Shown: in pieces, positions 18,050-26,562 of the stretch | How positions within the stretch are numbered: the stretch's first letter is position 1 | Layout: each line of letters begins with the position of its first letter | From: DATBRG01 sp036560445 | GTDB taxonomy: Bacteria; Pseudomonadota; Gammaproteobacteria; Burkholderiales; Methylophilaceae | Length of the DNA stretch: 64,000 nt | Direction of reading: 5' to 3' | Assembly (NCBI GenBank): GCA_036560445.1 | Contig: DATBRG010000004.1 | Span: forward strand, 154,878 to 218,877 | The notes under the pieces: generated by a model | What the model was told of the DNA's origin: nothing | The model's database searches: none | Seen by the model: only the letters and a program-made list of their open reading frames with translations | Position numbers and translations under genes: made by a program

Positions 18050-19447
18050 ATGGAAAATTTTTGGTCTATTTGTCTCGGTCGTTTTCAACAAGAGCTCTCT
18101 GCCCAGCAATTCAATACATGGATCAAACCATTACAGGTTGAGGCCAATAATGATGCCTTGCGTCTTCTGGCACCCAATAGGTTCGTACAACAGTGGGTCA
18201 AAGACCGTTTTCTGCGGCGCATAGAGCTACTAGCCGAAGAGCTCATGTCGCAACCAGTACGTATTGAATTAGCTTTGCTGGAAAATGGCCATATTGTCTT
18301 TGAACAACCAATATTGAAGGCATTTACCAAACCGGTAAATGGGCAAGATATATTAGCGGTAAATAATAAACCCATCGATAAAGCTGCTACTGCACCAAAA
18401 AAAGCCAAACCCAAGACTGACAGCGAACTTTGTGGATTAAATCCCAGTTTCAACTTTGATAATTTTGTTACTGGTAAAGCCAACCAGCTAGCACGTGCTG
18501 CTGCGCTACAAGTGGCTGATAACCCAGGTACGGCTTATAACCCTTTATTCATATATGGCGGTGTGGGTTTAGGGAAAACTCATTTACTACAAGCCATAGG
18601 CAATCATTTGAAACAACACCGGCCTGATGCAAAAGTGCGTTACCTGCATGCTGAGCGTTACGTATCTGATGTAGTAAAAGCGTATGAACATAAAGCATTT
18701 GATGAGTTCAAACGACAGTATCATTCCTTGGATTTACTGCTTATCGACGATATTCAGTTTTTCGCTAAAAAAAGCCGCACACAAGAAGAGTTTTTTTATG
18801 CTTTCAACTCACTGATCGAGGCCAAAAAACAGATCATCATTACCTGCGATACTTACCCCAAGGAAATTGCAGATGTTGACGAGCGCCTGCGCACTCGTTT
18901 CAGCTGGGGATTAACAGTTGCGGTAGAGCCGCCAGAACTTGAAATGCGCGTTGCTATTTTGCTTAAGAAAGCTGAAGCTGCGCAGTTCCATCTACATGAG
19001 GATGTTGCTTTTTTTATCGCCAAACAAGTACGTTCCAGTGTACGTGAGCTGGAAGGCGCTTTGAATCGTATTGTCGCTATGGCGAAATTCACTGGTCACA
19101 GTATTGATGTAAGTCTTGCCAAAGAAGCACTAAAAGACCTTATTGCGGTACGTGGTCGACAAATTACTATGGAAAACATTCAGAAGACCGTAGCTGACTA
19201 TTACAAAATAAAAGTTGCTGAAATGTATAGTAAAAAACGTTCGCGTAACTTCGCTCGTCCACGTCAAATCGCCATGGCATTAGCTCGTGAATTAACTAAT
19301 CATAGCTTTCCTGAGATCGGTGAGGCTTTTGGCAGCAGGCACCATACGACAGTAATGCATGCATGTGATGAAGTAGAACAGCTGCGCCAAAACGATCCTA
19401 ATGTGGCACGTGACATTGCTTTTCTAGTACAGGTTATTCGTGATTAA
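18050..19447 (+). CDS. dnaA: Chromosomal replication initiator DnaA
   Basis: The AAA+ protein that binds DnaA boxes and opens the origin. The 465-residue product has domain I at the N-terminus (MENFWSICLGRFQQELS), a P-loop GGVGLGKTH at about residues 170-178, Walker B LLLIDDIQFF at about 230-238, and the C-terminal domain IV signature FGSRHHTTVMHAC around residue 427. Length is typical. Followed by a probable oriC and dnaN. Confidence 0.99.
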   Translation: MENFWSICLGRFQQELSAQQFNTWIKPLQVEANNDALRLLAPNRFVQQWVKDRFLRRIELLAEELMSQPVRIELALLENGHIVFEQPILKAFTKPVNGQDILAVNNKPIDKAATAPKKAKPKTDSELCGLNPSFNFDNFVTGKANQLARAAALQVADNPGTAYNPLFIYGGVGLGKTHLLQAIGNHLKQHRPDAKVRYLHAERYVSDVVKAYEHKAFDEFKRQYHSLDLLLIDDIQFFAKKSRTQEEFFYAFNSLIEAKKQIIITCDTYPKEIADVDERLRTRFSWGLTVAVEPPELEMRVAILLKKAEAAQFHLHEDVAFFIAKQVRSSVRELEGALNRIVAMAKFTGHSIDVSLAKEALKDLIAVRGRQITMENIQKTVADYYKIKVAEMYSKKRSRNFARPRQIAMALARELTNHSFPEIGEAFGSRHHTTVMHACDEVEQLRQNDPNVARDIAFLVQVIRD

Positions 19448-19552
19448 GAAACTGGATAGTTATACAAAGTTCGCATGTTATGCGGTGGATAGCCTGTGCA
19501 GTGATATGTGGTTTAGTCTGGGTTTTGGTAAAGAGGTAAAATAGCCAACATT

Positions 19553-19561
19553 TTATCCACA
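19553..19561 (+). promoter_or_regulatory. DnaA box in oriC
   Basis: TTATCCACA, a perfect high-affinity DnaA box in the dnaA-dnaN intergenic region. Confidence 0.85.
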
Positions 19562-19628
19562 GCAGTTTCTAGGGTTTTGCTGCTCTTGTTATGCATTCTA
19601 ATTTATTGATTAAAAGTAGTAAGTAAAG

Positions 19629-19637
19629 TTATCAACA
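19629..19637 (+). promoter_or_regulatory. DnaA box variant in oriC
   Basis: TTATCAACA, one mismatch from the consensus box, at the edge of the AT-rich stretch, the position where the box nearest the unwinding element normally lies. Confidence 0.6.
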
Positions 19638-19708
19638 GAAAATCAACGCATTATTTTTATTACTAATGTTTTTATTATTTAAAGTATTAATTAATTAGGT
19701 TCTAAAAA

Positions 19709-20812
19709 ATGAACATCAATATAAACCGCGACACCTTACTTAAACCACTATCTTCAGTAAGCAGCATTGTTGAAAGACGTCATACCTTACCTATTCTTTC
19801 CAATATATTGCTCGAAGCCAAGCAGGAAAAAATCACATTAACGGCTACCGATCTGGAAATGCAGATTTCTTTATCAGTGCAATCAGCAGTAGGTGGTGAA
19901 CTCTCAACAACTATCTCAGCCAAGAAATTACTGGATATTTGCCGCTCATTGCCCGAGAACGCTGATATAACAATGGCGACCCAGGAAAGCCGTATTCAAG
20001 TAAAGGCCGGCAAAAGCCGATTTAATTTACAAACTTTACCGGCTGCCGATTATCCCTTGATGACGAAAGCAACAGGCGCGGTAGCAGCAGTCATTAAAAT
20101 TGGTCAAGGTGAGCTAAAACGTTTGTTCAAGCAAGTAGAGTTCGCCATGGCTCAGCAGGATATACGCTACTATTTAAATGGTTTGCTATTCGAAGTAACA
20201 GCAAACAGATTGAATGTTGTGGGTACCGATGGCCACCGTTTAAGTTTTACTTCAACGCAGCTATCACAAAATTATGAAAAACAGGAACTCATTCTTCCAC
20301 GTAAAACAGTTATCGAATTAATCAAGCTTTTGGATGATAGTGAAGAGGAAGTCACGATAGAAATAGCAACCGGACAGGTGAATTTCACTTTTGGTGATAT
20401 TCGATTGATTTCAAAAGTCATTGATGGGAAATTCCCAGACTATACACGCGTAATTCCTATAGGCCACCAGAATAGTTTCACGGTGGATCGCATGACGATA
20501 TTGCTTTCTATGCAACGCGCTTCGATACTTTCTAATGAAAAATATCGCGGCATACGCATGGTGTTAGGTAAAGATAATCTACGCCTGATTAGTACTAATA
20601 GTGAGCAAGAAGAAGCGGAAGAAGAGTTGGAAATTACCTATCCTGGCGATTCTCTGGATATCGGCTTTAATGTTACTTATATGATTGATGTTCTGAATAA
20701 TGTGAGTAATGAAAAAATAATTTTCTCTTTCGCAGATGCGAATAGTAGTTGTTTAGTCACAGTGCCTGATGATGATAATTACAAGTATGTGGTGATGCCT
20801 ATGCGTATATAG
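19709..20812 (+). CDS. dnaN: DNA polymerase III beta subunit (sliding clamp)
   Basis: Ring-shaped clamp that tethers polymerase III to DNA. The 367-residue product has the three-domain fold expected of DnaN: an N-terminal ERRHTLPILSNILLEA block, a central RYYLNGLLFEV region with VGTDGHRLSF, and the C-terminal VMPMRI tail that closes the binding pocket. Length matches E. coli (366). It is AT-rich at the front because of the neighbouring origin. Confidence 0.99.
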   Translation: MNININRDTLLKPLSSVSSIVERRHTLPILSNILLEAKQEKITLTATDLEMQISLSVQSAVGGELSTTISAKKLLDICRSLPENADITMATQESRIQVKAGKSRFNLQTLPAADYPLMTKATGAVAAVIKIGQGELKRLFKQVEFAMAQQDIRYYLNGLLFEVTANRLNVVGTDGHRLSFTSTQLSQNYEKQELILPRKTVIELIKLLDDSEEEVTIEIATGQVNFTFGDIRLISKVIDGKFPDYTRVIPIGHQNSFTVDRMTILLSMQRASILSNEKYRGIRMVLGKDNLRLISTNSEQEEAEEELEITYPGDSLDIGFNVTYMIDVLNNVSNEKIIFSFADANSSCLVTVPDDDNYKYVVMPMRI

Positions 20813-20820
20813 GCGTGATT

Positions 20821-20836
20821 TGTTTCACGTGAAACG
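20821..20836. promoter_or_regulatory. parS site, one mismatch
   Basis: TGTTTCACGTGAAACG differs from the parS consensus only at the last base. It lies 8 bases after the dnaN stop, in the 85-base gap before gyrB, so a third ParB site sits on the other side of oriC. Confidence 0.85.
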
Positions 20837-20897
20837 CAAAGCATTTAAACCATCCAACCATATGCAATCAAGATAGAGAATGAGCTAGATAAATACC

Positions 20898-23315
20898 ATG
20901 AGCCAAAAAGATAAACCGGAAACTGATTACGATTCATCAAGCATTACCATATTGGAAGGGTTGGACGCAGTGCGCAAACGGCCTGGTATGTATATTGGCG
21001 ATACATCCGATGGTAGTGGTTTGCATCATATGGTGTTTGAGGTTGTGGATAATGCCATTGATGAAGCCTTGGCTGGCCATTGCGACGATATCAAAATCAT
21101 TATCCATCCAGATAACTCCATCAGTGTGACGGACAATGGTCGTGGTATTCCTGTTGATATTAAACAGGACGATAAAAACGACATTAAGCGTTCTGCAGCT
21201 GAGATCGTCATGACTGAATTGCATGCAGGCGGCAAGTTTGACCAGAACTCCTATAAGGTTTCAGGCGGTTTGCACGGCGTAGGTGTTTCTGTAGTTAATG
21301 CGTTATCGGATTGGTTGCGTTTGCGCATTTGCCGCAACGGGAAAATGTACCAGATGGAATTCAAACGCGGCGCTCCAGTAGCGCCATTGGCGGAAACGGG
21401 CACTACTGAACGTAAGGGCACAGAAGTACACTTTTTCCCATCCATCGAAACCTTTGGCCTAATCGAATTTCATTTCGATATTCTGGCAAAACGTCTGCGT
21501 GAGCTGTCTTTTCTCAATAATGGCGTCAAAATCGAGTTGATCGACCAGCGTAATGGCAAAAGTGAGAATTTTGCATATTCAGGTGGTGTCAGAGGTTTTG
21601 TCGAGTATATGAACCGTACCAAGACTGTACTTCACCCCAAGCCATTTTACGCAGTGGGTGAAAAAGATGGCATGACCATTGAAGTTTCCATGCAGTGGAA
21701 CGATTCATACTCAGAAACAGTGCAATGTTTTACCAATAATATTCCCCAGCGCGATGGCGGTACTCACCTGACAGGCTTACGTACGGCTATGACGCGTACG
21801 CTAAATAACTACATTGAAGAGAACGAACTCGCCAAAAAGGCCAAAATCGAAACCAGTGGTGACGATATGCGCGAAGGCCTAACCTGTGTGTTATCAGTAA
21901 AAGTACCAGAGCCAAAGTTTTCATCCCAAACTAAAGACAAGCTGGTTTCAGGTGAAGTACAGCCAGTGGTACAGGAAATCGTTTCCGCCAAGCTATCCGA
22001 ATTTCTTCTGGAAAACCCTATTGATGCCAAAGTAATCTGTAATAAGATTGTTGATGCAGCAAGAGCACGCGATGCTGCTCGCAAAGCGCGTGAAATGACT
22101 CGACGCAAAGGCGCTATGGATACCATGGGTTTGCCTGGAAAGCTGGCTGATTGCCAGGAGCGCGATCCTAGCAAGTGCGAGATTTACCTGGTAGAAGGTG
22201 ATTCTGCCGGCGGTTCTGCCAAGCAGGGCCGGGATCGTAAATTCCAGGCGATTTTGCCACTCAAGGGCAAGATACTTAACGTGGAAAAAGCGCGATTTGA
22301 TAAGTTGCTATCGAGCCAGGAAATAGCAACGTTGATTACTGCATTGGGTACTGGCATTGGCAAAGACGATTTCAGTGCCGAAAAGCTACGCTATCACCGC
22401 ATCATCATCATGACCGATGCTGACGTCGACGGCGCTCATATACGTACGCTGCTACTCACTTTCTTCTATCGCCAGATGACAGAGCTGGTCGAACGCGGCC
22501 ACATCTATATTGCCCAGCCGCCGCTATATAAAGTCAAACAAGGCAGGGATGAGCGTTATCTCAAGGATCAGCACGAGCTGGACGAGTATTTGCTGCAATC
22601 AGCGCTTAAGGGAGCCGAGTTGCTAACACGTGAGAACGGAGAAACGCTCACTGGTGAACCATTGGCCGCTATCGCTAAGCAAATGGTGCTAACAGAGGCC
22701 GTCATTCGTCGTTTAGTGTCTCTATATGATGAAAGCGTGCTACGTGCGCTACAGGATCTTGGCGAGCTAAATCTCTCTACGGAGAGAGGCGCAGAAACAG
22801 CGGCTGAAAAGCTGCGCCCACTGCTGGGTCATACCGGCTCTGAGGTAATTGTAGGTTTTGATCAGGAGACCGCAAATTATCGGCTGGAAATTAATAAATA
22901 CGTACACGGAAATCTACAGTGCTGCGTAATTGATGCGGATTTTCTGGCTGGTGGTGATTACCGACAGATCAACCGTATCTCAGTTATGTTGCAAGGCCTG
23001 CTAGGTAATGGAGCGATCATAAAACGCGGTGAGAAGCAGGAATCGGTAAGCACTTTCAAGTCCGCACTAGATTGGTTACTGGAAGAAGCCAAACACAATC
23101 TCGGCGTGCAACGGTACAAAGGTTTGGGCGAGATGAATCCGGAGCAACTATGGGAAACAACCATGGATCCTAATATTCGCCGCTTACTTAAGGTTCAGAT
23201 TGATGACGCCATAGCGGCCGATGAAATCTTTACTACCTTGATGGGCGATCAGGTTGAACCACGCCGTGCATTTATTGAGAACAATGCACTAGGTGTAAAT
23301 AATTTGGATATATAA
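20898..23315 (+). CDS. gyrB: DNA gyrase subunit B
   Basis: ATPase subunit of the type II topoisomerase that introduces negative supercoils. The 805-residue product shows the GHKL ATPase motifs (EVVDNAIDEALAG, the glycine-rich GGLHGVGVSVVNALS lid) and the TOPRIM residues EGDSAGGSA and DADVDGAHI. The C-terminal QRYKGLGEMNPEQLWETTM block follows. The length matches the gamma/beta type that carries an insertion in the TOPRIM domain. Its stop is one base before the likely fbp start. Confidence 0.99.
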   Translation: MSQKDKPETDYDSSSITILEGLDAVRKRPGMYIGDTSDGSGLHHMVFEVVDNAIDEALAGHCDDIKIIIHPDNSISVTDNGRGIPVDIKQDDKNDIKRSAAEIVMTELHAGGKFDQNSYKVSGGLHGVGVSVVNALSDWLRLRICRNGKMYQMEFKRGAPVAPLAETGTTERKGTEVHFFPSIETFGLIEFHFDILAKRLRELSFLNNGVKIELIDQRNGKSENFAYSGGVRGFVEYMNRTKTVLHPKPFYAVGEKDGMTIEVSMQWNDSYSETVQCFTNNIPQRDGGTHLTGLRTAMTRTLNNYIEENELAKKAKIETSGDDMREGLTCVLSVKVPEPKFSSQTKDKLVSGEVQPVVQEIVSAKLSEFLLENPIDAKVICNKIVDAARARDAARKAREMTRRKGAMDTMGLPGKLADCQERDPSKCEIYLVEGDSAGGSAKQGRDRKFQAILPLKGKILNVEKARFDKLLSSQEIATLITALGTGIGKDDFSAEKLRYHRIIIMTDADVDGAHIRTLLLTFFYRQMTELVERGHIYIAQPPLYKVKQGRDERYLKDQHELDEYLLQSALKGAELLTRENGETLTGEPLAAIAKQMVLTEAVIRRLVSLYDESVLRALQDLGELNLSTERGAETAAEKLRPLLGHTGSEVIVGFDQETANYRLEINKYVHGNLQCCVIDADFLAGGDYRQINRISVMLQGLLGNGAIIKRGEKQESVSTFKSALDWLLEEAKHNLGVQRYKGLGEMNPEQLWETTMDPNIRRLLKVQIDDAIAADEIFTTLMGDQVEPRRAFIENNALGVNNLDI

Positions 23316-23316
23316 G

Positions 23317-24321
23317 CTGGATTCTCTCACTGGATTTCTGCAAAAAGAGCTGTACCAAAATCAGCTGCCGGACATTGAGTTTACGCAGCTACTGAAAGAT
23401 ATTGCCAATGCTTGCAAGCAGATATCCAGTGCCGTTGGTAGGGGCGCGTTGACCGGTAGCATGGGCAGTCTGACGACCGAGAACATACAGGGCGAGATGC
23501 AGAAGCAACTGGACGTGATTAGCAATGATATCTTCCTGCAAGCCAACCAAAAGGCTGGCTATTATTGCGGCATGGCATCGGAGGAGATGGATGATCCTTA
23601 TGAGGTTCCACAGCATTACCGTAAAAATGGGAAGTACCTACTGCTGTTCGATCCTCTAGACGGTTCATCCAACGTTAACCTTAATATTTCCGTCGGCACT
23701 ATCTTTTCCATTCTACGTAGCCCTAGCGTTGCTGGTAGCCCTAAAGTAGAAGATTATCTGCAACCTGGTACCGCCCAGGTCTGTGCCGGTTACGCGCTTT
23801 ATGGGTCATCTACCATCCTGGTATTGACCGCTGGTTTTGGCGTTAATGGCTTCACTCTGGATAATGAGACTGGTGAATTTATCCTGACCCATCCCGCGAT
23901 GCGGATCCCTGTGGATACTGGAGAATTCGCCATCAATATGTCTCATGAGAGGTTTTGGGAGCTGCCTGTGCAGCGTTATATTGAGGAGTGTTTACAAGGC
24001 CGTGAAGGGCCGCGTGGCAAGGACTTTAACATGCGTTGGGTTGCCTCCATGGTGGCTGAGGTACATCGTATACTGATACGTGGCGGTATTTTTATGTATC
24101 CAATGGATAGCAGCATCCGCCAGCAAGGTGGCAAGCTGCGTCTGATGTACGAAGCAAACCCGATGAGCTTTATTGTTGAGCAGGCAGGCGGACTATCCTC
24201 AACTGGCCGTCAGCGAATCATGGAGATTCAGCCAGAGGCCTTACATCAGAGGGTTCCAGTGGTGCTGGGGTCTAGAAATGAAGTTGAACGTATATCAGGC
24301 TATTACAACACATCAAATTAG
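23317..24321 (+). CDS. fbp: Fructose-1,6-bisphosphatase class I, probable CTG start
   Basis: Hydrolyses fructose-1,6-bisphosphate to fructose-6-phosphate. The metal/phosphate motif DPLDGSSN is present, as are GKDFNMRWVASMVAEVHR and KLRLMYEANPMSFIVEQAGG, given in part. The first ATG, GTG or TTG in frame is TTG at 23449, which would remove a conserved helix (ending ISSAVGRGAL). Homology runs back to CTG at 23317, one base after the gyrB stop. A CTG start gives 334 residues, normal for the family (E. coli 332). No clear ribosome site is visible, so translation may depend on ribosomes finishing gyrB. Family call is secure; start is inferred. Confidence 0.9.
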   Translation: MDSLTGFLQKELYQNQLPDIEFTQLLKDIANACKQISSAVGRGALTGSMGSLTTENIQGEMQKQLDVISNDIFLQANQKAGYYCGMASEEMDDPYEVPQHYRKNGKYLLLFDPLDGSSNVNLNISVGTIFSILRSPSVAGSPKVEDYLQPGTAQVCAGYALYGSSTILVLTAGFGVNGFTLDNETGEFILTHPAMRIPVDTGEFAINMSHERFWELPVQRYIEECLQGREGPRGKDFNMRWVASMVAEVHRILIRGGIFMYPMDSSIRQQGGKLRLMYEANPMSFIVEQAGGLSSTGRQRIMEIQPEALHQRVPVVLGSRNEVERISGYYNTSN

Positions 24322-24371
24322 CTTTATTTGATGCTGTGCTGAGCCACCGTAGCTATAAAGAACCAGAACAT

Positions 24372-24536
24372 TTAGACGGTAATCATCTCGAAATCGGACT
24401 TCGAAACGCCACAGTCCGGACAAGCCCAATCAGCAGGAACATCTTCCCACCGGGTGCCGGGGGCAATGCCATCATCAGGCCAGCCTTGAGCCTCATTGTA
24501 AATTAAACCGCAAACTAAACACTGCCAAACTTTCAT
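24372..24536 (-). CDS. Rubredoxin
   Basis: A 54-residue iron protein with one Fe bound by four cysteines: CLVC (Cys6, Cys9) and CPDC (Cys39, Cys42). The aromatic core residues typical of rubredoxins are present (MKVWQC, GTRWEDVPADWACPDCG). It is a small one-electron carrier; its partner cannot be told from the neighbours. Transcribed toward fbp, convergent with it, and separated from pqqA by a strong terminator, so it needs its own promoter in 24537-24649, where I see none clearly. Confidence 0.96.
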   Translation of the reverse strand: MKVWQCLVCGLIYNEAQGWPDDGIAPGTRWEDVPADWACPDCGVSKSDFEMITV

Positions 24537-24649
24537 TAACTACCCCTAAATAATACATAATTATCCTAAGCGGCTATTTTAGCAGTATTACCTAGTAGTT
24601 TATTCTGGCTGGAGATTCTGAAATAAAAGCTATTGGTACAGACAAAATA

Positions 24650-24675
24650 AAAACGGAGGCATGCGCCTCCGTTTT
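24650..24675 (-). terminator. Rho-independent terminator of pqqA
   Basis: AAAACGGAGGC and GCCTCCGTTTT form a perfect 11-base inverted repeat around a 4-base loop. In the minus direction it is followed by a T-rich run (TTTTTATTTTG). It lies 22 bases after the pqqA stop, so it ends a short monocistronic pqqA transcript. Confidence 0.92.
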
Positions 24676-24697
24676 CGTATCGATTGAATGCTAAATA

Positions 24698-24769
24698 TTA
24701 GCGATTGCAAACGTACATGGTAACTTCAAAGCCAAAACGCATTTCAGTAGCAGCTGGTTTGGTCCACAT
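24698..24769 (-). CDS. pqqA: Coenzyme PQQ precursor peptide PqqA
   Basis: A 23-residue peptide, MWTKPAATEMRFGFEVTMYV followed by CNR. PQQ is built from the glutamate and tyrosine of the E-x-x-x-Y motif, here Glu15 and Tyr19, which PqqE cross-links. The AGGAG ribosome site is 8 bases before the ATG. Product and size match PqqA of methylotrophs. It has a likely promoter (24837-24864) and a strong terminator, and no pqqB-E genes are near it. This is a stand-alone precursor gene that can be expressed far above the enzymes, as a consumed substrate needs. It implies PQQ-dependent dehydrogenases elsewhere in the genome. Confidence 0.96.
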   Translation of the reverse strand: MWTKPAATEMRFGFEVTMYVCNR

Positions 24770-24836
24770 GTTGATATCTCCTAATTCGTTTGAGTTTGAT
24801 GAAGATTTTCTTAAATCTACACAACTTATGACTCAC

Positions 24837-24864
24837 ATAATATACGACGATTCAATTTAACCAA
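24837..24864 (-). promoter_or_regulatory. Candidate promoter of pqqA
   Basis: On the minus strand TTGGTT (24864-24859) is followed after 16 bases by TATTAT (24842-24837). The transcript would start near 24830, giving a leader of about 60 bases before pqqA. Spacing and the AT-rich surroundings fit sigma-70, but the -35 is weak. Confidence 0.4.
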
Positions 24865-24885
24865 TCGGCATAGTCATTAAAAGTG

Positions 24886-24904
24886 ACTAATGATTTTCAT
24901 TAGT
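24886..24904. terminator. Hairpin after the DUF3426 gene, possible terminator or operator
   Basis: ACTAATGA-TTT-TCATTAGT is a perfect 8-3-8 inverted repeat starting 7 bases after the DUF3426 stop. A second inverted repeat, TAGTCA...TGACTA (24871-24876 with 24884-24889), overlaps it, so the two stems exclude each other. On the minus strand the T-run after the hairpin is short. It could be a weak terminator or a regulator of pqqA just downstream. Confidence 0.45.
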
Positions 24905-24911
24905 GTTGAAG

Positions 24912-25643
24912 TTATGGATATTTGAGAAATACCCGATATCCTGCAACAGCTACTCCGCTAGTGGAAAAGTTAAGCTTGATGCGCACTTCTTCACCAGCTG
25001 GAATGCCGTTACTAATATCTGAGCCGGCTGGCAAGTACTCACTGGCGGTAAATGCTCGACGTAATATGGGTTTATCATCTGTATCGGTTAACGATAATTC
25101 AAATAACGGGTACTCAAGAGCGGAAGATGCGTGATTGATGAGTGTGCTTGAGAGGTGTATCAAATCTTGATGATCAGCATCTTCCTGCAAATCTGAGTCG
25201 TCAATCGTTAACTGGTTGATGTCGCGAGGTAATTCAACTACGCACGCCATGAATCCACAAGCTTTCACGAGGTAGGGTTTGGCAATAGGCCATTGAACGG
25301 CAATAGGGGTGCGTAGGAAGTAGAGGCTTTGGGCAATAGCAGAAAAGGAAAATAGCGCAATCAAGCCAGCTAACAGCCATTTAGGAAGCTGGCGCCTAGT
25401 TACACTTTCACGCTCAGCTTTTTGAGCAACGTCCGCAACAAATTTTGGTGTTTCTGCTTTTATCGTTGCTGGTGGGGAATTTAATTCTTCGGTCTTTAAT
25501 CCGGCTGTGTCAGTCAACCGGTCCCCAGCGTTAAACACATGGCTGCATTTACCGCAGCGTACTTCACCATGATGTGCCAGCAGCTGTTCTGGCGTTATGT
25601 GAAAGCTGGTGGAGCAGGCAGGGCAAGAGGTAACCAGGCTCAT
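24912..25643 (-). CDS. Zinc-ribbon DUF3426 membrane protein
   Basis: A 243-residue protein with an MJ0042-type zinc ribbon at the N-terminus (Cys7, Cys10, Cys30, Cys33), a linker, one membrane helix at about residues 89-109 and a periplasmic DUF3426 domain (about 120-243). Such proteins commonly follow prmA in Betaproteobacteria; the function is unknown. It overlaps prmA by four bases (ATGA), so the two are coupled. Confidence 0.9.
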   Translation of the reverse strand: MSLVTSCPACSTSFHITPEQLLAHHGEVRCGKCSHVFNAGDRLTDTAGLKTEELNSPPATIKAETPKFVADVAQKAERESVTRRQLPKWLLAGLIALFSFSAIAQSLYFLRTPIAVQWPIAKPYLVKACGFMACVVELPRDINQLTIDDSDLQEDADHQDLIHLSSTLINHASSALEYPLFELSLTDTDDKPILRRAFTASEYLPAGSDISNGIPAGEEVRIKLNFSTSGVAVAGYRVFLKYP

Positions 25644-26542
25644 TTTTTTCTGCCTGTAAGTAACACCCAGCTATCCATAAAAACAGGGGTGGCCATCTCG
25701 AACCATTCTGAGTAGATGCTTGAAACCTGCTCAGTTTGTTCGCGCAAAATTCCAGAGAGAGCAATCTGTCCATCGCGCTTGCAGGCAGATGCCAGAACCG
25801 GCGCCAGCACCATGAGGGCACTGGAGAGTATATTAGCCACCACCAAATCAAATTGAGTAATTGCCAGCTCGTCTGTGGGTAAAGTATTCGCCATCAAGAA
25901 CTCGGCAATCACCTGATTTTGCTCGGCATTGTAGTTGCTGGACTGTATAGCCTGTGGATCTATATCGGTACCAATAACCTTGCCAGCACCAAGCTTTTTC
26001 GCAGCGATAGCTAGAATGCCAGAGCCGCAACCGTAGTCGAGAACTGAATGATGGCTTTTTACATGGTCCGCCAGCCAAGCCAGGCAGAGATGGGTTGTTG
26101 GGTGACTCCCAGTACCAAAGGCCAAGCCAGGATCGAGCACGATATTAAGTGCGCCAGGGTTAGGTGCGTTATGCCAGGAGGGGACAATCCATAAGTCGTC
26201 ACGGATACGGATGGGATCAAACTGCGACTGCGTGGCGCGCACCCAATCCTGCTCAGCAATCATTTCTGTGGAGTAACTGAGATTATGCAACCCAGTGCTT
26301 TGCTGTAGCGAAAGCATTATTTCAGAGGCTACTACTTGTTCGTCAAATAACGCGCTGACAACATTGTGCTGCCATATTCCTGGCGGCGGGTCACCAGGCT
26401 CACCAAAAATGGGTTGTTCATCCTGGGTTTCAGCATTCGCATCCTCAATACTTGCAGACAGCGCGCCTAACTCCATCAAGGTATCGCTCAAGAGATCAGC
26501 GATATTGTCCCTAGCCTCAATTTTCAGCGATAGCCAAGCCAT
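25640..26542 (-). CDS. prmA: Ribosomal protein L11 methyltransferase
   Basis: Methylates ribosomal protein L11 using AdoMet. The 300-residue protein has a short N-terminal substrate-recognition domain and a Rossmann domain with LDYGCGSGILAIAAKKLGA and the acidic GTDIDPQA. The segment VVANILSSALMVLAP matches the catalytic region of the family. It follows accC by 20 bases. Confidence 0.96.
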   Translation of the reverse strand: MAWLSLKIEARDNIADLLSDTLMELGALSASIEDANAETQDEQPIFGEPGDPPPGIWQHNVVSALFDEQVVASEIMLSLQQSTGLHNLSYSTEMIAEQDWVRATQSQFDPIRIRDDLWIVPSWHNAPNPGALNIVLDPGLAFGTGSHPTTHLCLAWLADHVKSHHSVLDYGCGSGILAIAAKKLGAGKVIGTDIDPQAIQSSNYNAEQNQVIAEFLMANTLPTDELAITQFDLVVANILSSALMVLAPVLASACKRDGQIALSGILREQTEQVSSIYSEWFEMATPVFMDSWVLLTGRKK

Positions 26543-26562
26543 TTACTGTAACGAGCAAAGCA

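Larger units (their letters stand above)
19448..19708. other. Probable origin of replication (oriC)
   Basis: The 261-base dnaA-dnaN gap holds TTATCCACA (perfect box, 19553-19561), TTATCAACA (one mismatch, 19629-19637) and TTATACAAA (one mismatch, 19460-19468). They are followed by a very AT-rich stretch at about 19638-19705 suited to unwinding. The flanking genes dnaA, dnaN and gyrB, together with parS sites on both sides, support the call. A further perfect box lies upstream of dnaA, so the exact origin could include that side. Confidence 0.8.

Noticed and set aside
23296..23460. Frameshift or pseudogene in fbp
   Set aside because: The frame is intact from 23299 to the stop and full length is reached from CTG 23317; no frame change is needed.
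24311..24333. Hairpin CATCAAAT...ATTTGATG at the fbp stop
   Set aside because: AT-rich stem, no T-run after it and overlapping the stop codon; not a convincing terminator.
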